Positions 9,752-18,203 of a DNA stretch of 64,000 nucleotides are shown here, in pieces. Made by a program: the position numbers and the translations under genes. Each line of letters starts with the position of its first letter. Positions within the stretch are counted from its first letter, which is position 1. A model generated the notes under the pieces. That model did not search any database and was not told the DNA's origin. It saw only the letters and a program-made list of their open reading frames with translations. The stretch comes from JAPPHA01 sp963664045 (lineage in GTDB: Bacteria > Pseudomonadota > Alphaproteobacteria > Rhodobacterales > Rhodobacteraceae), in NCBI GenBank assembly GCA_963664045.2, contig CAXXGT010000017.1:186001-250000 (forward strand), in the 5' to 3' direction.

Positions 9752-11149
9752 CTACCGGGCAAAGCGATCAAGGATCCGCACCCAGGACCGCGTTCCGTGC
9801 ACATAGCTCGACAAATCATATTTCTCGTTCGGCGCATGAACACGGTTGTCGAAGCGCGCGAAGCCCACCAGCAAAGGATCAAGCCCGAGCCGACTGCGGA
9901 ACTCCGCCAGGATCGGGATCGAGCCGCCGGTGCCGGCAATCGCCGCCTTTCCCCATTCATCCCGAAGCGCTTCCAATGCCTTGTGCAGCATGGGGCTGTC
10001 CACTGGCATCGCGACGGGGGAGGCGCGGCCAAGAGCGGTGAACTCCACGCTGCAGTCGGGCGGCAATTGGGCTCGGATGTGATCCCGCAGGGCGGCGCGG
10101 ACGATTTCGGGGTCCTGGTCGGGAACGAGGCGATAGCTGACCTTGGCGTGGGCCCTGCCGGGGATCACCGACTTGAACCCTTCGCCGCTATAGCCGCCCC
10201 AGAAGCCATGCACCTCGAAACACGGCCGGGACCAGCACTGTTCCAGCACCGAGCGGTCCGTCTCGCCCGCGGGAACCGACAGGCCAACGCCGCCCAGGAA
10301 TCCCGCGTCGTCGAACGGCAGCGCGGTCCAGCTGGCGCGGACCTCTTCGGGCAACTCGCGCACGTCGTCGTAGAAGCCCTCGACGGCCACCGAGCCGTCA
10401 GGGGCGCGGCAGCTTGCCAGCACATCCGCCATGACCTGCAGGGCATTGCGCGCGGCGCCGCCGAAAATGCCGGCATGTAGATCCCGGTTGGCCGCGGTGA
10501 TCGCGAACTCGTCCGACATCATTCCGCGCATCATCGTGGTGATTGCCGGCGTGTCGTGGTCCCACATGTCGGTGTCGCAGACCACGGCCACATCGGCGCG
10601 CAATTCGCCCGCCGTCGCTTCCATGAAGGGACCCAGCGAGGGGCTGGCGATCTCCTCCTCTCCTTCCAGCAGCACGGTCACCCGGCACGGCAGCGCGCCC
10701 GTCGCGGCCTTCCAGGCGCGGCACGCCTCGATGAAGGTCATGAAGGCGCCCTTGTCGTCTGACGCGCCGCGCCCGGTGATCCAGGTCTCACCATCCGGCT
10801 GTTTCACGAGCGCGGGTGCGAAGGGGTCGGTGTCCCACATGTCCAACGGATCGGCGGGCTGCACGTCGTAGTGGCCGTAGAACAGAACATGAGGGGTGCC
10901 GTCGGGCGCGCTGGTATCGTGGCCCAGGACCATCGGGTGGCCCTGGGTGTTGCGGACCGAGGCGTCGAAACCCATCGACGAAAGATCCGCCGCCAGCCAG
11001 TCCGCCGCGCGCCGCACGTCGGGAGCACGGGCGGTCTCGGCCGAGATCGAGGGGATGGCGACCAGCTCCAGCAGCCGGGCAAGGCCGGCGTCGACGCTGG
11101 CGTCAGCGGCGTCGAGCGCGGAGTCAAGGCGGGATGTTGCGTCATTCAT
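9752..11149 (-). CDS. M20-family metallopeptidase (dipeptidase)
   Basis: The 465-residue product, taken from ATG 11149 with GGAAGG just upstream, is an M20 zinc dipeptidase. Motifs visible: HVLFYGHYDVQPADP (first metal His and catalytic Asp), GRGASDDKGAF (bridging Asp), LEGEEEIASPS (catalytic Glu pair) and the C-terminal PxxH-type metal ligand region (FDNRVHAPNEKYDL). It probably hydrolyses a dipeptide or N-acyl amino compound in the cytoplasm. It is the last gene of the minus-strand ABC transporter operon and lies just downstream of an amidohydrolase stump, so the transported compound is likely split by this enzyme (inference). The reading frame extends 21 codons upstream of the chosen start, but that part is not conserved in character. 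Confidence 0.88.
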   Translation of the reverse strand: MNDATSRLDSALDAADASVDAGLARLLELVAIPSISAETARAPDVRRAADWLAADLSSMGFDASVRNTQGHPMVLGHDTSAPDGTPHVLFYGHYDVQPADPLDMWDTDPFAPALVKQPDGETWITGRGASDDKGAFMTFIEACRAWKAATGALPCRVTVLLEGEEEIASPSLGPFMEATAGELRADVAVVCDTDMWDHDTPAITTMMRGMMSDEFAITAANRDLHAGIFGGAARNALQVMADVLASCRAPDGSVAVEGFYDDVRELPEEVRASWTALPFDDAGFLGGVGLSVPAGETDRSVLEQCWSRPCFEVHGFWGGYSGEGFKSVIPGRAHAKVSYRLVPDQDPEIVRAALRDHIRAQLPPDCSVEFTALGRASPVAMPVDSPMLHKALEALRDEWGKAAIAGTGGSIPILAEFRSRLGLDPLLVGFARFDNRVHAPNEKYDLSSYVHGTRSWVRILDRFAR

Positions 11150-11195
11150 GGCGTTTTTTCCTTCCGATGTTGGTCTGCGGCGTCGAGGACCGGGC

Positions 11196-11522
11196 TCACT
11201 TCGGCCTCGCATAGTACATGTCGGCGAACGTCGTAACGCCGGCGCGAATCGATTCCCGGGCGGCCAGCGCCGTGCCTGAGCGCATCATCTCTGGCGTGAC
11301 GAACTTCCGCTCCGTCGGCGGGAGGTAGCGGAACAGGCGGTCGTTCATGTCCTCGCCCGGACCGTGGAACAGGGTCATGGGCAAAAGGGCGTGCGGGTTG
11401 ATCATGAAGGGCAACACGATGTCGCCGAGGCCACCCGTGCGCCCGTCGTGCGGTGCACGGCTGACTGGCATACGGGGGGTGCAGTGCAAAATTGCGGCGT
11501 CGGGGACCTTCAGGCCCGTCAT
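11196..11522 (-). pseudogene. Amidohydrolase (TRZ/ATZ-like) remnant
   Basis: Only 108 codons remain. ATG 11522 overlaps the TGA of the upstream ATPase gene (ATGA), as expected for a coupled operon gene. The translation contains MINPHALLPMTLFHGPGEDM, FVTPEMMRSGTALAARESIRAGVTTFADMYY, which match the start of the metal-dependent barrel of chlorohydrolase/SAH-deaminase-type amidohydrolases (about 450 residues). The HxH metal motif is reduced to PHAL, the N-terminal sandwich is missing, and a stop follows ADMYYARPK. The gene has suffered large deletions and cannot be active. Confidence 0.7.
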
Positions 11523-12583
11523 GAGGCCGCCTCGTGGGTGAGAATGCTGCACTGCTCGGGCTCGGGAACCAGGCGTACGGTCTCGCCAGCTGCCCTGGGC
11601 TGGCCAAGCGGGCCGGAAGTGACGAGATGGCCGGCGGGCGTTTCTGTCTGGTAATGATACGCTCGGCCCACATAGGTGCGCAGGCCCAGGCGGGCCGGGA
11701 TGCCGTGATCGCCTTGCGACACCCGCAGGCCGTCGGGGCGCGTGGCCAGTATGAATTGGTCAGGGATCGGGCCAAAGTCGTCCTCGGACAGCTTCATGTC
11801 GATGCCGCCCTCGCCTTCGGCAGTGATACGGCCGGCGTCACGGGCCGTAACGTTCAGGGGGATCAGGTTCTCGAACCCCACGAAACGGGCGACGAAGGCG
11901 TTGGCGGGACGGCTGTAAAGCGTCTCCGGGCGGTCGAACTGGCGGATGCGTCCGGACTCCATGATCGCCACGCGGTCGGAGATCGAGAACGCCTCCTCCT
12001 GGTCGTGAGTGACGAAGATCGCTGTCGTCCGGTTGGCGCGCTGCAATTCGCGAATTTCGACCCGCATCTCGACGCGCAGCCTGGCGTCGAGGTTCGACAA
12101 CGGCTCGTCGAACATCAGAAGCACAGGCTCAATCACCAGGGCGCGCGCGAGGGCAACCCGCTGCCGCTGACCGCCCGACAGCGCGCTAGGCAGTCGCCTG
12201 GCCAGGGCGGACAGGCCAACGCGTTCCAGCATCTCGTCCGCCTTGCGGCCCCGCTCAGCCGCGCCCAGCCCGCGCTGTTTCAGCCCGAATGCCACGTTGT
12301 CGCGCACGGTCAGATGCGGGAACAGCGCATAGTTCTGAAACACCAGGCCGATGTTGCGCTTGTGCGCCAGCACGCGGGTCAGGTCGGTCTCGCCCAGGTG
12401 GATCGTGCCCGCGGTGGGCTGCAGGAATCCCGCCACGAGGCGAAGGGTCGTGGTCTTACCGCAACCCGACGCACCCAATAGTGTCACCAGTTCTCCCGCG
12501 CCGACGTCCAGCGACAGGTCGTCGAGGACCTTGGTGGCGCCATAATGCGCGGTGAGGTTTCGAAGGGTCAGCGGCCTGGTCAT
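11519..12583 (-). CDS. ABC transporter ATP-binding protein, polyamine/opine type (PotA-like)
   Basis: This 354-residue ATPase energises import by the adjacent permeases. Walker A GASGCGKTT is at 37-45, the Q-loop region reads FQNYALFPHLTVRDNVAFGL, the signature LSGGQRQRVALARAL is near 138-152, Walker B LLMFDEP follows, then the D-loop SNLDARLR and switch His in FVTHDQEEA. A C-terminal TOBE-type regulatory region of about 110 residues follows, as in PotA/FbpC/UgpC. Its start overlaps the upstream permease stop, and its stop overlaps the amidohydrolase stump (ATGA). Confidence 0.92.
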   Translation of the reverse strand: MTRPLTLRNLTAHYGATKVLDDLSLDVGAGELVTLLGASGCGKTTTLRLVAGFLQPTAGTIHLGETDLTRVLAHKRNIGLVFQNYALFPHLTVRDNVAFGLKQRGLGAAERGRKADEMLERVGLSALARRLPSALSGGQRQRVALARALVIEPVLLMFDEPLSNLDARLRVEMRVEIRELQRANRTTAIFVTHDQEEAFSISDRVAIMESGRIRQFDRPETLYSRPANAFVARFVGFENLIPLNVTARDAGRITAEGEGGIDMKLSEDDFGPIPDQFILATRPDGLRVSQGDHGIPARLGLRTYVGRAYHYQTETPAGHLVTSGPLGQPRAAGETVRLVPEPEQCSILTHEAAS

Positions 12584-13368
12584 TTGGTGAGGAACGTCAG
12601 CCCGAGAGTACGTTCGACCACCGCCATGACGATGACGGTCAGCACCATCAGCAGGACGGAGACCGAGGCGATCACGGGGTCAAAGAACTGTTCAACATGG
12701 GCGAGGATCTGGATCGGCAGGGTGGAAATGCCCGGCCCGGTCAGGAACAGCGATACCGACACGTCGTTGATCGATGTGATGAGTGCAAGGAAGATGGCCG
12801 CAATGACGCCCGCCTTCACATTGGGCAGGACGATGGTGAAGAAAGTCTTGACCGGAGGGCTGCCAAGGCTGACGGCTGCCTCTTCTATGGAAAAGTCGAA
12901 CGAGGCAAGAGAGGCCGAGATCACCCGCACCGCATAGGGCAGGACCAGGAGCGTATGGCCGATGATCAGTGTCGAGACCACCGGCAGCCCCGCGCCCACC
13001 TGGATCGAGCGCAACAGCGAAAAACCCAGCACGATTTCGGGAATCAGCACTGGCAGAACGAACAGTGTCGACAGCCAGCCGGGCAACTGCACCCGGTACC
13101 GGTTCAGCGCATAGGCCGCCGGGATGCCGATCATGAGTGCGCAGGTGGTCGAAATGGCTGCGACCTGAAAGCTCGTCACCATGGTGCGGCGGAAGGCCGA
13201 CATTTCGAAAATGCGCTCGAACCAGTGCAGCGTCAGCCCCTGCGGAGGGAAGGTCAGAAAGCCGGTATTTGACAAGGCGGCGCCGATCACGATGACCAAC
13301 GGCCACATCAGGAAAAAATAGACGAGGACCGTGAATGCGATCAGCGCAGGATGAAGGCGCCTCGTCAT
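12580..13368 (-). CDS. ABC transporter permease (PotC-like)
   Basis: ATG 13368 overlaps the stop of the preceding permease by four bases (ATGA). The 262-residue protein has six or so hydrophobic segments, beginning with LIAFTVLVYFFLMWPLVIVIG. It carries the EAA loop typical of binding-protein-dependent permeases: SIEEAAVSLGSPPVKTFFTIVLPNVKAG. Order and size match PotC of spermidine/putrescine systems. Longer open sequence upstream of this start is the out-of-frame shadow of the neighbouring permease. Confidence 0.9.
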   Translation of the reverse strand: MTRRLHPALIAFTVLVYFFLMWPLVIVIGAALSNTGFLTFPPQGLTLHWFERIFEMSAFRRTMVTSFQVAAISTTCALMIGIPAAYALNRYRVQLPGWLSTLFVLPVLIPEIVLGFSLLRSIQVGAGLPVVSTLIIGHTLLVLPYAVRVISASLASFDFSIEEAAVSLGSPPVKTFFTIVLPNVKAGVIAAIFLALITSINDVSVSLFLTGPGISTLPIQILAHVEQFFDPVIASVSVLLMVLTVIVMAVVERTLGLTFLTK

Positions 13369-14180
13369 GTTGCCATCGGATTCAGGCGCTTGGCAATTCT
13401 CGTCATGCCGACCACAACGGCCAGCGTCACCGCAACCATGATCGCCGAGACCGTCGTCGCGCCATCCCAGTCGAAGGCGACCATCGCGCGTTGATACAGG
13501 AACGTGCCCATCATCATCTGCTGGTCGCCGCCCAGAAGCTGCGGCGTTGCATACGAATTGAACGACCCTGTGAACACCAGGACGGCGCCGACGATGAGGC
13601 CGGGCACCGCGAGCGGAAAGATTACCTGCCGGAAGGTCTGGACCGGCGTGGCGCCGAGGGATTGCGCGGCCTCGATCAGTTCGTCGGGAATGTTCTCCAG
13701 CACGCCCACGATGGTCAGGATCATCAGCGGGACGAACAGGTAGACCATTGCGACGATGACCGAACCCTTGGTGAAGACCATCGTGAAGGGCGCGCCTTCG
13801 ATGCCGATCCAGACCAGGAAGTCGTTCAGGATCCCGTTGCTTCCCAGGATGATAAGCCAGGCGAAGGACCGGATCACAACGCCCGTCAGCAGCGGGAAGA
13901 CTGCAAGGATGATCAGGATCCACCGCCAGCGCGGCGGGGTGCGGCTGATGGTATAGGCCGTGAAGAAGCCGATCACCAGTGACAAGGCCGTCGTGATCAG
14001 CGAGATCTCCAGCGTCCGCCACAGGACTGTACGGCGGAACCCGCTTGCCAGAAAGGCGGCGTAAAAGTCGAACGGTCCGCCGCCCGCATAGAAGGTCACG
14101 GCGATGGTGGCCGACACCGGTAGAACAAGGCACAGAACGACCAGCGCCGTCGCCGGCGCCGCCATCGCCCATCCCTTCAA
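13365..14180 (-). CDS. ABC transporter permease (PotB-like)
   Basis: A 271-residue inner-membrane protein with an N-terminal helix (ALVVLCLVLPVSATIAV), several further helices and the EAA loop ELIEAAQSLGATPVQTFRQVIFPLA. It pairs with the overlapping downstream permease to form the channel. It lies 64 bases after the binding-protein gene, across a GC-rich hairpin that probably lowers its expression relative to the binding protein. Confidence 0.9.
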   Translation of the reverse strand: MKGWAMAAPATALVVLCLVLPVSATIAVTFYAGGGPFDFYAAFLASGFRRTVLWRTLEISLITTALSLVIGFFTAYTISRTPPRWRWILIILAVFPLLTGVVIRSFAWLIILGSNGILNDFLVWIGIEGAPFTMVFTKGSVIVAMVYLFVPLMILTIVGVLENIPDELIEAAQSLGATPVQTFRQVIFPLAVPGLIVGAVLVFTGSFNSYATPQLLGGDQQMMMGTFLYQRAMVAFDWDGATTVSAIMVAVTLAVVVGMTRIAKRLNPMAT

Positions 14181-14214
14181 TTCGTGAAAAATGACCCGCG
14201 TTCCGGATGCCTGC

Positions 14215-14236
14215 GGGGGCGGGGCGAAGCGCCCCC
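14215..14236 (-). promoter_or_regulatory. GC-rich stem-loop between binding-protein and permease genes
   Basis: On the minus strand the transcript would fold GGGGCG-CTT-CGCCCC, with further G/C runs flanking. There is no U-tract, so it is not a standard terminator. Hairpins at this position downstream of periplasmic binding-protein genes typically protect the upstream mRNA and reduce permease expression. Confidence 0.55.
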
Positions 14237-14244
14237 GGAATAAC

Positions 14245-15273
14245 TCAGTTGCCGAAGACCTCGTTCCAACGCTCGATCCACTCGGGCTTGGCGGCGTTCA
14301 TCTTGGCGTTGTCCATGCGCTTGAGCCCGTTGACCATCTCGGTCCCGTAGGTCCAGAGCTTTGCCGCGGCGGGCGTCAGCATGACCGATGGATGGACCGG
14401 CGCGTCGACGCCGTTCTCGCCCAGGGTCTTCTGCAGATCGGGGTCGAGGACGAAGTTGATGAACTCATGCGCCCGTTCGACGTTCACGGCGCCGGTAGGG
14501 ATGTTGATCGTGTTCATCGTGGCGATGTCGCCATCCTCCAGCTCCGCCCAGACGACCGTCGGCACGGCTTCCTGCAGGCGGCCGAGCGCGAAGTCCTGCG
14601 CGAGGCTCACGCTGATCTCGCCGGTCGAGAACAGGTTAATCATCTCCGACCCTGTGTTGTAGTTCTTCAAGACGTTGGGCTTCAGTTTTTCGATTTCGGC
14701 GAAGGCCGCGTCGGGATCTTCATAGGCGTTCACCCCGGCCTTGTCGCCGGCCAGCACGACGACCATCGGTCCGGCAGTTGTGGTGATGCCGGGAAGGGAG
14801 ATCTTGCCGGCCAGATCCTCGCGCCACAGGTCTGCCCACGAGGTGATGGGCTCGCTGACCTGCGCGGAGTCGTAGACAATGCCGACCCGGCCCAGCGTAT
14901 AGGCTGGTCCATAGTCGCCCATCGGCGCTTCGGCCATCTCGTAGACGCCGTCGAGATTTGGCAGTTTCGAGCGGTCGACCGTCTGAAACAGCCCCTTGTC
15001 GACCCCGAGTTGAGCGAAGCTGTCGGGCAGGTAGATCAGATCGACCCCCTTGCCGCCCCGGATCTCGATCTTGCTGATCCGGTCAGCGCTGTTGCCGGTC
15101 TCGAAGATGATCTCGCAGCCGCACTGCTCCTGGAACGGCTGGACGATATACTCGTTCAGCTTGTCGCCATTGAAGCCCCACCAGGAGACGACGAGTGTCT
15201 CGGCCTGGACGGACGCCGGTAGCGCCGCGAGCGTTATCGCCGCGGCAATAGATCTGGAACGCTTTGTCATCAT
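14245..15273 (-). CDS. Periplasmic binding protein of polyamine/opine-type ABC transporter (PotD-like)
   Basis: The 342-residue protein begins MMTKRSRSIAAAITLAALPASVQA with a clear signal peptide and cleavage after AQA/VQA. The mature part starts ETLVVSWWG and includes QCGCEIIFETGNSADRISKI and DLIYLPDSFAQLGVDKGLF, typical of the PotD/PotF/FbpA-like solute-binding family. It captures the substrate in the periplasm for the two downstream permeases and ATPase. The ligand cannot be read from sequence; the M20 peptidase and amidohydrolase stump in the same operon suggest an amide or modified amino acid rather than a plain polyamine (inference). Confidence 0.9.
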   Translation of the reverse strand: MMTKRSRSIAAAITLAALPASVQAETLVVSWWGFNGDKLNEYIVQPFQEQCGCEIIFETGNSADRISKIEIRGGKGVDLIYLPDSFAQLGVDKGLFQTVDRSKLPNLDGVYEMAEAPMGDYGPAYTLGRVGIVYDSAQVSEPITSWADLWREDLAGKISLPGITTTAGPMVVVLAGDKAGVNAYEDPDAAFAEIEKLKPNVLKNYNTGSEMINLFSTGEISVSLAQDFALGRLQEAVPTVVWAELEDGDIATMNTINIPTGAVNVERAHEFINFVLDPDLQKTLGENGVDAPVHPSVMLTPAAAKLWTYGTEMVNGLKRMDNAKMNAAKPEWIERWNEVFGN

Positions 15274-15853
15274 TGAATTGGCTCCCTGTAGGCAACATTT
15301 TTGTCGAGGTGGTTTCAGCCCCGCGAATTTTTGGGTGAAGTTTGAAGTCTAAAGCATAGTTTTGATTGTGCAAGCGAGCCCGGTCGAATTTCCGCTGCCA
15401 GCGAACCGGTGAACAAGGGGTATTCGTCTCCTTTTCGGAGCGGCGACCAGGCCCCACGCAATTCGCGGACTTCTGAAAGACCTTGTTCCCCTTCAAACCT
15501 TTGTCGTGGTGTCGGCGTTGTTCCTGAACCAGTCGTCGGAGCCGGTCATTGACTCAATCCTGACGTCTTTCACTCTTCAACCCTGATGTCGTCCGGTCCG
15601 GCTTCATTCTCCGGTTTTCGGATATTCATCCGGGTGACCCGGATTTCGGCCGATCGCTCAAGACCGCGTATTCTTCCTGTACAGCGCGGGAAGCAGGCCG
15701 GACGGCGGGAACGCTCTTGAACAATCGATTCAGGACACTCTACGCCCGACCGATGCTGGAACCGAATGCTGCTGCCGAAAGTGCCCGGACAGGTTCTTCA
15801 GGATGACCGGGTCGAGGAAAGGCAATCCGCCGGCCCCACCAGGCAATGTTCGC
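15274..15853. other. Intergenic stretch between two minus-strand transporter operons
   Basis: About 580 bases with no convincing gene. It should contain the promoter of the PotD-like operon. A perfect inverted repeat ATCCGGGT-G-ACCCGGAT lies at 15628-15644, downstream of the TauC-like permease; it could be a factor site or part of a weak terminator. Nothing else is recognised. Confidence 0.5.
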
Positions 15854-16609
15854 CTAACGCTTCGCAGCGTAATAGGACACGCGCCGCTCCAGGGCGGCAA
15901 GCACCTCTGAGATCGTGAAAGCGAGCGCGAACAGCACGATCAGCACCGCCCAGAAATGTGACATGAGGAAATTCGCCGAGTACAGTTCGAACAGGGCCCC
16001 GAAGCCGACGATGGAGATCAGGAGCTGGCCAATGATCACGCCCTTGACCGCGCGAATCACGCCGATCCGCACACCTCCCAGGATTTCCGGAAGTGCGGCC
16101 CACAAGTAGATCTTGGTGAACGCGTCCCAGGGCGATGCGCCGAAACTGAGCGCCATGTCCACCAGCGCACGGTTGATCTGCTTCACGCCGGCGCGCGCAT
16201 TCAGAATGATGATCCATATCCCGAACAGCGCGGTCGTGATGATGATCGACTTCATGCCGAATCCGAACAGCACCATCAGCACCGGGACCAGGGCGGTCAG
16301 CGGCGCGCTGAGAAAGATGTTGACCCAGGGTAGCAACAACTCGTCGATCAGCCGGTTCTTGCCCATGAGAATACCTACCGGAATCCCGATCACGATGGCG
16401 GAGACCACGCCCGCAAGAAATGCCGTCGCGGTCTCTGACAGCGCCTTCTGAAATGCCGGTGTCCCGAATATCTCGTATAGTGTCGCGAAAACCTCTGAGA
16501 GCGGCGGCAGGAAAAAAGTCAGTCCACTGTGCCCGACAGCCTCCCATAGCAAACCCCAGACGATGAGCGACGACATGCCAGGAAGTCGATACCCGAGGAC
16601 GATCATCAC
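15854..16609 (-). CDS. ABC transporter permease (TauC/SsuC-like), second copy
   Basis: A 251-residue membrane protein, starting GTG-ATG two bases away from the stop of the ATPase gene. Several hydrophobic helices and the EAA-type loop (RALVDMALSFGASPWDAFTKIYLWAALPEI) place it in the BPD_transp_1 family of nitrate/sulfonate/thiamine-precursor type importers. The operon has two distinct permease genes flanking the ATPase, so the channel is probably a heterodimer, unlike the homodimeric TauC/SsuC systems. Confidence 0.88.
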   Translation of the reverse strand: MMIVLGYRLPGMSSLIVWGLLWEAVGHSGLTFFLPPLSEVFATLYEIFGTPAFQKALSETATAFLAGVVSAIVIGIPVGILMGKNRLIDELLLPWVNIFLSAPLTALVPVLMVLFGFGMKSIIITTALFGIWIIILNARAGVKQINRALVDMALSFGASPWDAFTKIYLWAALPEILGGVRIGVIRAVKGVIIGQLLISIVGFGALFELYSANFLMSHFWAVLIVLFALAFTISEVLAALERRVSYYAAKR

Positions 16610-17410
16610 TTACTCCACGTAATACCGGAGCGATGCCCAGATCTGGTCAACGATGTCCAGGTATTCCGGGTCGCGCCGGATATCGGCAACATTCTTGGCG
16701 CGAAGGCCCTTGGGCCGTATGATCTCCGATACGCGACTCGGGCGCGGCAGGAGAATGGCAATCTGGTCCGAAACATAGACCGCCTCTTCGATGGAGTGGG
16801 TAACAAAGAGGAACGTCTTGTTCTCCCCTGCAACGAGTTCGAGCAGATCCTCCTGGAACTTCCGGCGGGTCTGTTCGTCGACCGCCGAAAACGGCTCGTC
16901 CATCAGGAGAACCTCGCTGTCTACGGCGAGTGCCCGCGCGAGTCCCACCCTTTGGCGCATGCCGCCCGACAACTCGTGCGGGTAGCTCTTTTCAAACCCT
17001 GCCAGGCCGACATTGCGGATGTACTTCTCCGCAATCCCTTCACGCTCCGCCACGCCCACACCCCGGAGTTCGAGCCCGAAGGCGACGTTCCGCAGCACGT
17101 TGGCCCATGGCAACAGGGCAAAGTCCTGGAACACGAAAGCACGATCCGGCCCCGGTCCCGTCACGGGCGTGCCATTGACCTCGACTTCTCCCGATGTGGG
17201 TTCCAGGAGCCCCGCTATGATCTTTAGGAGCGTTGTCTTTCCACATCCTGACGGTCCGAGCAGCGACGTGAGCTGCCCGTGCGGAAATTCCAGCGTCAGG
17301 TTTCTGAGCGCCTCCACTTCGCCGTAGGTCTTCGAGATGTTTCGCGTCGACACCGCTGTCCTTGGCACGTCGGACACCTCGGCCCCGCTCCTAGTCTGAT
17401 GCGTATCCAC
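16610..17410 (-). CDS. ABC transporter ATP-binding protein (TauB/SsuB-like)
   Basis: A 266-residue ATPase with Walker A GPSGCGKTT, Q-loop FQDFALLPWANVLRNV, signature LSGGMRQRVGLARAL, Walker B VLLMDEPFSAVDEQTR and switch His in FVTHSIEEA. FQDFALLPWxxVxxNV is characteristic of the nitrate/sulfonate/taurine subfamily. Its start lies inside the 3' end of the first permease gene (20-base overlap), so the two are translationally coupled. Confidence 0.92.
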   Translation of the reverse strand: MDTHQTRSGAEVSDVPRTAVSTRNISKTYGEVEALRNLTLEFPHGQLTSLLGPSGCGKTTLLKIIAGLLEPTSGEVEVNGTPVTGPGPDRAFVFQDFALLPWANVLRNVAFGLELRGVGVAEREGIAEKYIRNVGLAGFEKSYPHELSGGMRQRVGLARALAVDSEVLLMDEPFSAVDEQTRRKFQEDLLELVAGENKTFLFVTHSIEEAVYVSDQIAILLPRPSRVSEIIRPKGLRAKNVADIRRDPEYLDIVDQIWASLRYYVE

Positions 17411-18152
17411 GGTCGTTCCCTTCGAAGAGCACGTTTTCGATCCGTTCCAGAAGATTCAGAAAACATACGGCGAGCAGGATGATGGAAAAAATGGCGGCAT
17501 ACATGCTCGCATAGTCGGCGATCGAGCGGCTGTAGGTGATGATGTCTCCGATCCCGGTCGGCGTAATCTTGAGTTCGGACAGGATCGCACCGATGAAACC
17601 GGCGGATGTGCCAAGGCGCAGGCCGGAGAATATGATCGGCGATGCGGATGGAATGATGACTTTCAGGATAATGTCCCTCTCCGAGCCGAGAAAGGAGTAT
17701 CCCATTTCCTTCAGGTTCGTAGGCGTATTGCGAACCGCGCCCGCAGTGTTCAGGACGATGACGGGCATTGCCATGATACAGACGACAAAAACCTTCGAGG
17801 TCAACCCGATTCCGTACACCATGACCAGGAGCGGGATGAGGGCGGCGAGCGGCGCGGCCTGCATGACGATGAAAATCGGCAGGAACAGCCAGTCGAACCA
17901 CGAACTGAGCCCGATCCAGAGGCCAAGGGCAATTCCGAGAAAGGCTGAAATCAGCAATCCGACGACAAGCGGCCGGAGCGTGTCGATGTAGGCGTGGAAA
18001 AGCGAGCCGTCGACCGCCATGGCGAAAAGCGCCGCCATTGATTCGAAGAAGGTGGGAAAGCCGTAACTGACGGGAATGTGCCCGGCGATTTCCCAGGCGC
18101 CGAAGACAATCACTCCGGAGAGAAGCTTGAGTGACAGGGACCTGTTCATCAT
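17391..18152 (-). CDS. ABC transporter permease (TauC/SsuC-like), first copy
   Basis: A 253-residue permease with an N-terminal helix (LLSGVIVFGAWEIAGHI) and the conserved loop TPTNLKEMGYSFLGSERDIILKVIIPSA. It belongs to the same importer family as the second permease but is clearly diverged from it. It follows the binding-protein gene by about 50 bases and overlaps the ATPase gene. Confidence 0.88.
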   Translation of the reverse strand: MMNRSLSLKLLSGVIVFGAWEIAGHIPVSYGFPTFFESMAALFAMAVDGSLFHAYIDTLRPLVVGLLISAFLGIALGLWIGLSSWFDWLFLPIFIVMQAAPLAALIPLLVMVYGIGLTSKVFVVCIMAMPVIVLNTAGAVRNTPTNLKEMGYSFLGSERDIILKVIIPSASPIIFSGLRLGTSAGFIGAILSELKITPTGIGDIITYSRSIADYASMYAAIFSIILLAVCFLNLLERIENVLFEGNDRGYASD

Positions 18153-18203
18153 CGATAAAGCCTGCTTGGAGGCGGCGCCCTTGCGGACACCGCCCCTTGT
18201 TGT

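Noticed and set aside
9566..10480. 304-codon plus-strand frame after glpD
   Set aside because: It is antisense to the M20 peptidase, whose motifs are complete.
13369..14172. Upstream extension of the PotC-like permease frame
   Set aside because: The extra part runs out of frame through the PotB-like gene. The ATGA overlap at 13365-13368 gives a clear start and the extension is not membrane-like.
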